This document shows positions 43,458 to 46,659 of a DNA stretch of 46,659 nucleotides, piece by piece (positions within the stretch are counted from its first letter, which is position 1; the number at the start of each line of letters is the position of its first letter). Below the pieces are notes generated by a model. The model was given only the letters and a program-made list of their open reading frames with translations. It did not search any database and was not told the DNA's origin. The stretch lies in assembly GCA_900317405.1 (NCBI GenBank), contig ONGP01000024.1:1-46659 (forward strand), in the 5' to 3' direction. A program made the translations under genes and the position numbers. Origin of the DNA: an uncultured Prevotella sp. Its GTDB lineage: Bacteria; Bacteroidota; Bacteroidia; Bacteroidales; Bacteroidaceae.

Positions 43458-45986
43458 ATGACGACACAATTTTCGCCAAAACTATCAGAGATACTTGCCT
43501 ACTCGCGTGAGGAAGCTGCAAGACTGGCCAGCCGTTCGGTTGGCCCGGAGCACTTGCTGCTGGGACTGCTGCGCACCAACGACGGACCGGTGATCGACCT
43601 ATTCCGCCAGCTTGGAGTGAATCTGCCCGCAGTAAAGGTAGAGCTGGAGACACTGGTAAGGCAGGACGAGATAACCACACCGGTACATGCAACCGACCTG
43701 ACACTGAACGAGCAAGCCAACAACGTGCTAAGACTGGCTGTGCTCGAGGCAAGAATACAGAGAGCTACAAGCATAGACGAACAGCACCTGCTGTTGGCCA
43801 TACTGCACGATATGGGCAAAAACGGTGCTAAACAAGTATTAGAAGTAAACAACATGACATACGACGACACACTGAACCGACTGTTTGCTCCGAAGAGCAA
43901 CAACGTGAGCAACGGTATAGGTCTGCCCGACGAGGAAGAGGAGGAATACGAGCAGACCGGCGGTGGCAAGGGTGCCAGCAACAATCAGCAAGGCACCACT
44001 ACTGCGCAGAAGAAACCTAACTCGAAGACACCCGTTCTGGACAGCTTCGGCACCGACCTGACTAAGGCTGCTGCCGAGGGTAAGCTGGATCCATGTGTGG
44101 GCCGTGAGCGCGAGATACAGCGCATAATCGAGATACTGGGCCGCCGCAAGAAGAACAACCCGATACTTATCGGCGAACCTGGTGTGGGTAAGAGTGCCAT
44201 AGTAGAAGGTCTGGCACAGCTGATAGAGAAGCGCCACACTAGTCCGATGCTGTTCGGCAAGAAGATATACACGCTCGACATGACGGGTGTGGTGGCCGGT
44301 ACCAAGTATCGCGGACAGTTTGAGGAGCGTCTGAAGGCCCTGATGAAGGAGCTTGAGGCTAACCCCGATGTAATCGTATTCATCGACGAGATACACACCA
44401 TCATCGGTGCAGGTTCTACCCCCGGCAGTATGGATGCTGCCAACATAATGAAGCCTGCCCTGGCCCGCGGCACTATACAGTGCATCGGCGCCACCACACT
44501 AGATGAGTATCGCGAGAGCATTGAGAAAGACGGTGCGCTGGAGCGCCGATTCCAGAAGGTGCAGGTAGAACCTACCAGCAACGAGGAGACGCTGCAGATA
44601 CTGCACAACATAAAGGATCGCTACGAGCAGCACCACCACGTGAAGTACACCGACGAGGCGCTGGAGGCTTGTGTCAAATTGACAGACCGCTACGTAACCG
44701 ACCGATTCATGCCCGACAAGGCCATCGACGCTCTCGACGAGACTGGTTCGAAGGTACATCTGGGCAATGCGCAGATGCCACCCGAGATTATCGAGAAGGA
44801 GAAGGAACTGGCAGAGGTAAAAGAGAAGAAGTCGCAGGCGGTGAAGAACCAGAACTACGAACTGGCTGCAGGCTATCGCGACCGCCAAGTGGTGCTCGAC
44901 AAGGAACTGAAGGAGCTGAACGAGCGCTGGGCCAACGGCGATAGCGGCGAACAGCTTACGGTAGACGCCGACCAGGTGGCCGAGGTGGTATCGATGATGA
45001 CCGGTGTGCCCGCCCAGCGTATGGCTGAGCAAGAGGGTATCCGCCTGAAGGGTATGGCCACAGAACTGAAGAACAACGTAATAGCTCAGGATGCTGCCAT
45101 CGACAAGATGGTGAAGGCCATCCAGCGAAACCGCGTAGGACTGAAAGAGCCCAACCACCCCATCGGCGTGTTTATGTTCCTTGGTCCTACTGGTGTGGGT
45201 AAGACATATCTAGCCAAGAAGCTGGCCGAGTTTATGTTCGGCAGCAGCGACGCACTGATTCGTATCGACATGAGCGAATATACCGAGAGTTTCAACACAT
45301 CACGACTGATAGGTGCGCCTCCGGGATACGTAGGCTACGGCGAAGGCGGACAGCTGACCGAGCGTGTGCGCCGTCACCCCTACTCGATTGTTCTTCTTGA
45401 TGAGATCGAGAAGGCTCATGCCAACGTGTTCAACCTGTTGCTTCAGGTATTGGACGAAGGCCGCATGACGGATGGTAACGGCCGACTGGTTGACTTCCGC
45501 AACACGGTGATCATCATGACATCAAATGCCGGTACACGCCAGCTTAAGGACTTCGGTCGTGGCGTAGGCTTCGGAGCATCGGCCAGCACCGGACTGATGA
45601 AGAGTGACAAGGACAAGCAGTACGCACGCGAGATAGTACAGAAGGCTCTGTCAAAACAATTCTCGCCTGAGTTCCTGAATCGTCTGGACGAGATTATCAC
45701 CTTCGACCAGCTGGATCTGGATGCCATCAAGCGAATCATCGAGGTAGAGCTGAAGGGTCTGTACCAGCGCATAGAACAGATAGGTTATCATATTGACCTG
45801 AGCGACGAGGCCAAGGAGTTTGTGGCCACAAAGGGCTACGATGTGCAATTTGGCGCCCGCCCACTGAAGCGAGCCATACAGAACTATCTGGAGGACGGCA
45901 TAAGCGACATAATAGTGAACGGCGATAAAAAGCCGGGCGACACGATACATATCACATTAAACGAAGATAAGCTAGCGTTTTGCTAG
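43458..45986 (+). CDS. clpC: ClpC-type AAA+ unfoldase
   Basis: An 842-residue Hsp100. The Clp_N domain (residues 1-145) has two repeats. AAA-1 has GEPGVGKSAIVEG and VIVFIDEIHTIIG. A UVR-like middle segment (NQNYELAAGYRDRQ) separates it from AAA-2 with GPTGVGKTYLAKK and SIVLLDEIEKA. GVGFG after DFGR is the VGF loop that docks on ClpP, so this is a protease partner rather than a ClpB disaggregase. It is monocistronic, with the stop codon embedded in its terminator. Confidence 0.95.
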   Translation: MTTQFSPKLSEILAYSREEAARLASRSVGPEHLLLGLLRTNDGPVIDLFRQLGVNLPAVKVELETLVRQDEITTPVHATDLTLNEQANNVLRLAVLEARIQRATSIDEQHLLLAILHDMGKNGAKQVLEVNNMTYDDTLNRLFAPKSNNVSNGIGLPDEEEEEYEQTGGGKGASNNQQGTTTAQKKPNSKTPVLDSFGTDLTKAAAEGKLDPCVGREREIQRIIEILGRRKKNNPILIGEPGVGKSAIVEGLAQLIEKRHTSPMLFGKKIYTLDMTGVVAGTKYRGQFEERLKALMKELEANPDVIVFIDEIHTIIGAGSTPGSMDAANIMKPALARGTIQCIGATTLDEYRESIEKDGALERRFQKVQVEPTSNEETLQILHNIKDRYEQHHHVKYTDEALEACVKLTDRYVTDRFMPDKAIDALDETGSKVHLGNAQMPPEIIEKEKELAEVKEKKSQAVKNQNYELAAGYRDRQVVLDKELKELNERWANGDSGEQLTVDADQVAEVVSMMTGVPAQRMAEQEGIRLKGMATELKNNVIAQDAAIDKMVKAIQRNRVGLKEPNHPIGVFMFLGPTGVGKTYLAKKLAEFMFGSSDALIRIDMSEYTESFNTSRLIGAPPGYVGYGEGGQLTERVRRHPYSIVLLDEIEKAHANVFNLLLQVLDEGRMTDGNGRLVDFRNTVIIMTSNAGTRQLKDFGRGVGFGASASTGLMKSDKDKQYAREIVQKALSKQFSPEFLNRLDEIITFDQLDLDAIKRIIEVELKGLYQRIEQIGYHIDLSDEAKEFVATKGYDVQFGARPLKRAIQNYLEDGISDIIVNGDKKPGDTIHITLNEDKLAFC

Positions 45987-45998
45987 CTTATCTCTTTT
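45966..45998 (+). terminator. Terminator overlapping the clpC stop codon
   Basis: GATAAGCTAGC (45966-45976) and GCTAGCTTATC (45982-45992) form a perfect 11-bp stem followed by TCTTTTT. The TAG stop at 45984-45986 lies within the 3' arm, so the last ribosome must sit on the hairpin. Confidence 0.88.
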
Positions 45999-46017
45999 TA
46001 TTGCTATTTTTTCGCAA

Positions 46018-46659
46018 TTACAAAGTCTCGCACTCCTTAAGCCATAGTGCAGATGATGCATCACTAGGCATTCGCCAGTCGCCGCGGGGCGACAGACTGA
46101 CACTACCCACCTTAGGTCCATCAGGCAGACACGAACGCTTGAACTGCTGATTGAAGAATCGGCGGCAGAACGTGGTGAGCCACTTCTTCACGGTCTCTTC
46201 ATCGTAGAGCGCAGGTATGTCGTCGGTAGCGGTGCAGAAGGCACGCTTGGCCAGCAGGAATATCTTGCGCGGACTGAAACCGTAGCGCAGAAAGTAGTAG
46301 ATAAAGAAATCGTGCAGTTCATAAGGACCTACCAAGTCTTCGGTCTTCTGCTTGATATTTCCATTCTCGTCGGCAGGTATCAGCTCGGGCGAAATCGGAG
46401 TATCAACGATATCGAGCAGCGTCTCGGTAGCCATCTCGCCAGCCACGTAGCTCACCAGATAGCGAATCAGAGTCTTGGGTACTCCCGCATTAACGCCATA
46501 CATCGACATATGGTCGCCATTGTATGTAGCCCAGCCGAGTGCAAGTTCCGAAAGGTCGCCTGTGCCTACCACGATGGCATTCTCCTGATTGGCTACATCC
46601 ATCAGTATCTGAGTGCGCTCACGTGCCTGCGAATTCTCGTAGGTAATATCGTGTACGCT
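46018..46659 (-). CDS. nadE: NAD+ synthase, C-terminal part (cut by the window end)
   Basis: The minus-strand frame is open to the last base of the window ([20 protein letters not shown]), so only the C-terminal 213 residues are seen. [20 protein letters not shown] is the synthetase motif and the later [20 protein letters not shown] is typical of the long glutamine-dependent form. The enzyme amidates nicotinate adenine dinucleotide, normally with an N-terminal glutaminase domain that would lie outside the window. It converges on clpC, whose terminator lies between them. Confidence 0.92.
   Translation of the reverse strand, partial: SVHDITYENSQARERTQILMDVANQENAIVVGTGDLSELALGWATYNGDHMSMYGVNAGVPKTLIRYLVSYVAGEMATETLLDIVDTPISPELIPADENGNIKQKTEDLVGPYELHDFFIYYFLRYGFSPRKIFLLAKRAFCTATDDIPALYDEETVKKWLTTFCRRFFNQQFKRSCLPDGPKVGSVSLSPRGDWRMPSDASSALWLKECETL

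Overview
The window comes from a chromosome of the phylum Bacteroidota, most likely Prevotella or a close relative (order Bacteroidales). The evidence is the promoter grammar: nearly every intergenic region carries the Bacteroidota -7 element TAnnTTTG, often with TTTG about 20 bases upstream, and there are no strong Shine-Dalgarno sequences. Gene content agrees: DUF4835 next to recN, a DUF3127 protein, a COG2509 oxidoreductase and a membrane pyrophosphatase. No rRNA genes, canonical tRNA genes or CRISPR arrays were seen.

Region 1 (1-7260) is an accessory, defence-type region. It opens with two AT-rich genes of mobile-element character on the minus strand. A 250-base structured leader follows, then a two-gene operon: a single-chain MmeI-like restriction-modification enzyme and an Mrr-type endonuclease. 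Next comes a 2.5 kb segment with a toxin-antitoxin pair, a VanY-like lipoprotein, a candidate small RNA and an orphan HicB. This segment is bounded by an exact 23-bp direct repeat that reproduces the last codons of the Mrr gene, which suggests an inserted or exchanged cassette.

Region 2 (7260-15130) holds small housekeeping and stress genes: an FlK-like thioesterase, small ORFs, a secreted His-rich HMA-like protein, a UPF0145 protein, a GNAT acetyltransferase, an FAD oxidoreductase, a cytidylate-kinase-like protein, pheT, and a yebC gene broken by an internal deletion.

Region 3 (15139-23101, minus strand) is a tightly packed, probably single operon: lon, tgt, lptF/G, a DEAD-box helicase, ispE, galE. 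Several gene pairs overlap at ATGA or TAATG.

Region 4 (23190-34302) is genome maintenance: trmN6, a DUF3127 OB-fold protein with an SSB-like tail, then dnaN, a DnaQ-type exonuclease, DUF4835, recN and an inactive-protease/TPR protein as one plus-strand operon. It faces the minus-strand operon rarA, TRIC channel, dnaB.

Region 5 (34380-46659) holds an acidic-tailed protein, hppA, two convergent and overlapping peptidoglycan carboxypeptidases, a TPR protein, gyrA divergent from clpC, and the C-terminal part of nadE cut by the window end.

The points most worth following up are the cassette boundary repeat after mrr, the switch-like leader of the restriction operon, the promoter-driven orphan RNA near 6576-6700, the mosaic specificity domain, and the broken yebC.
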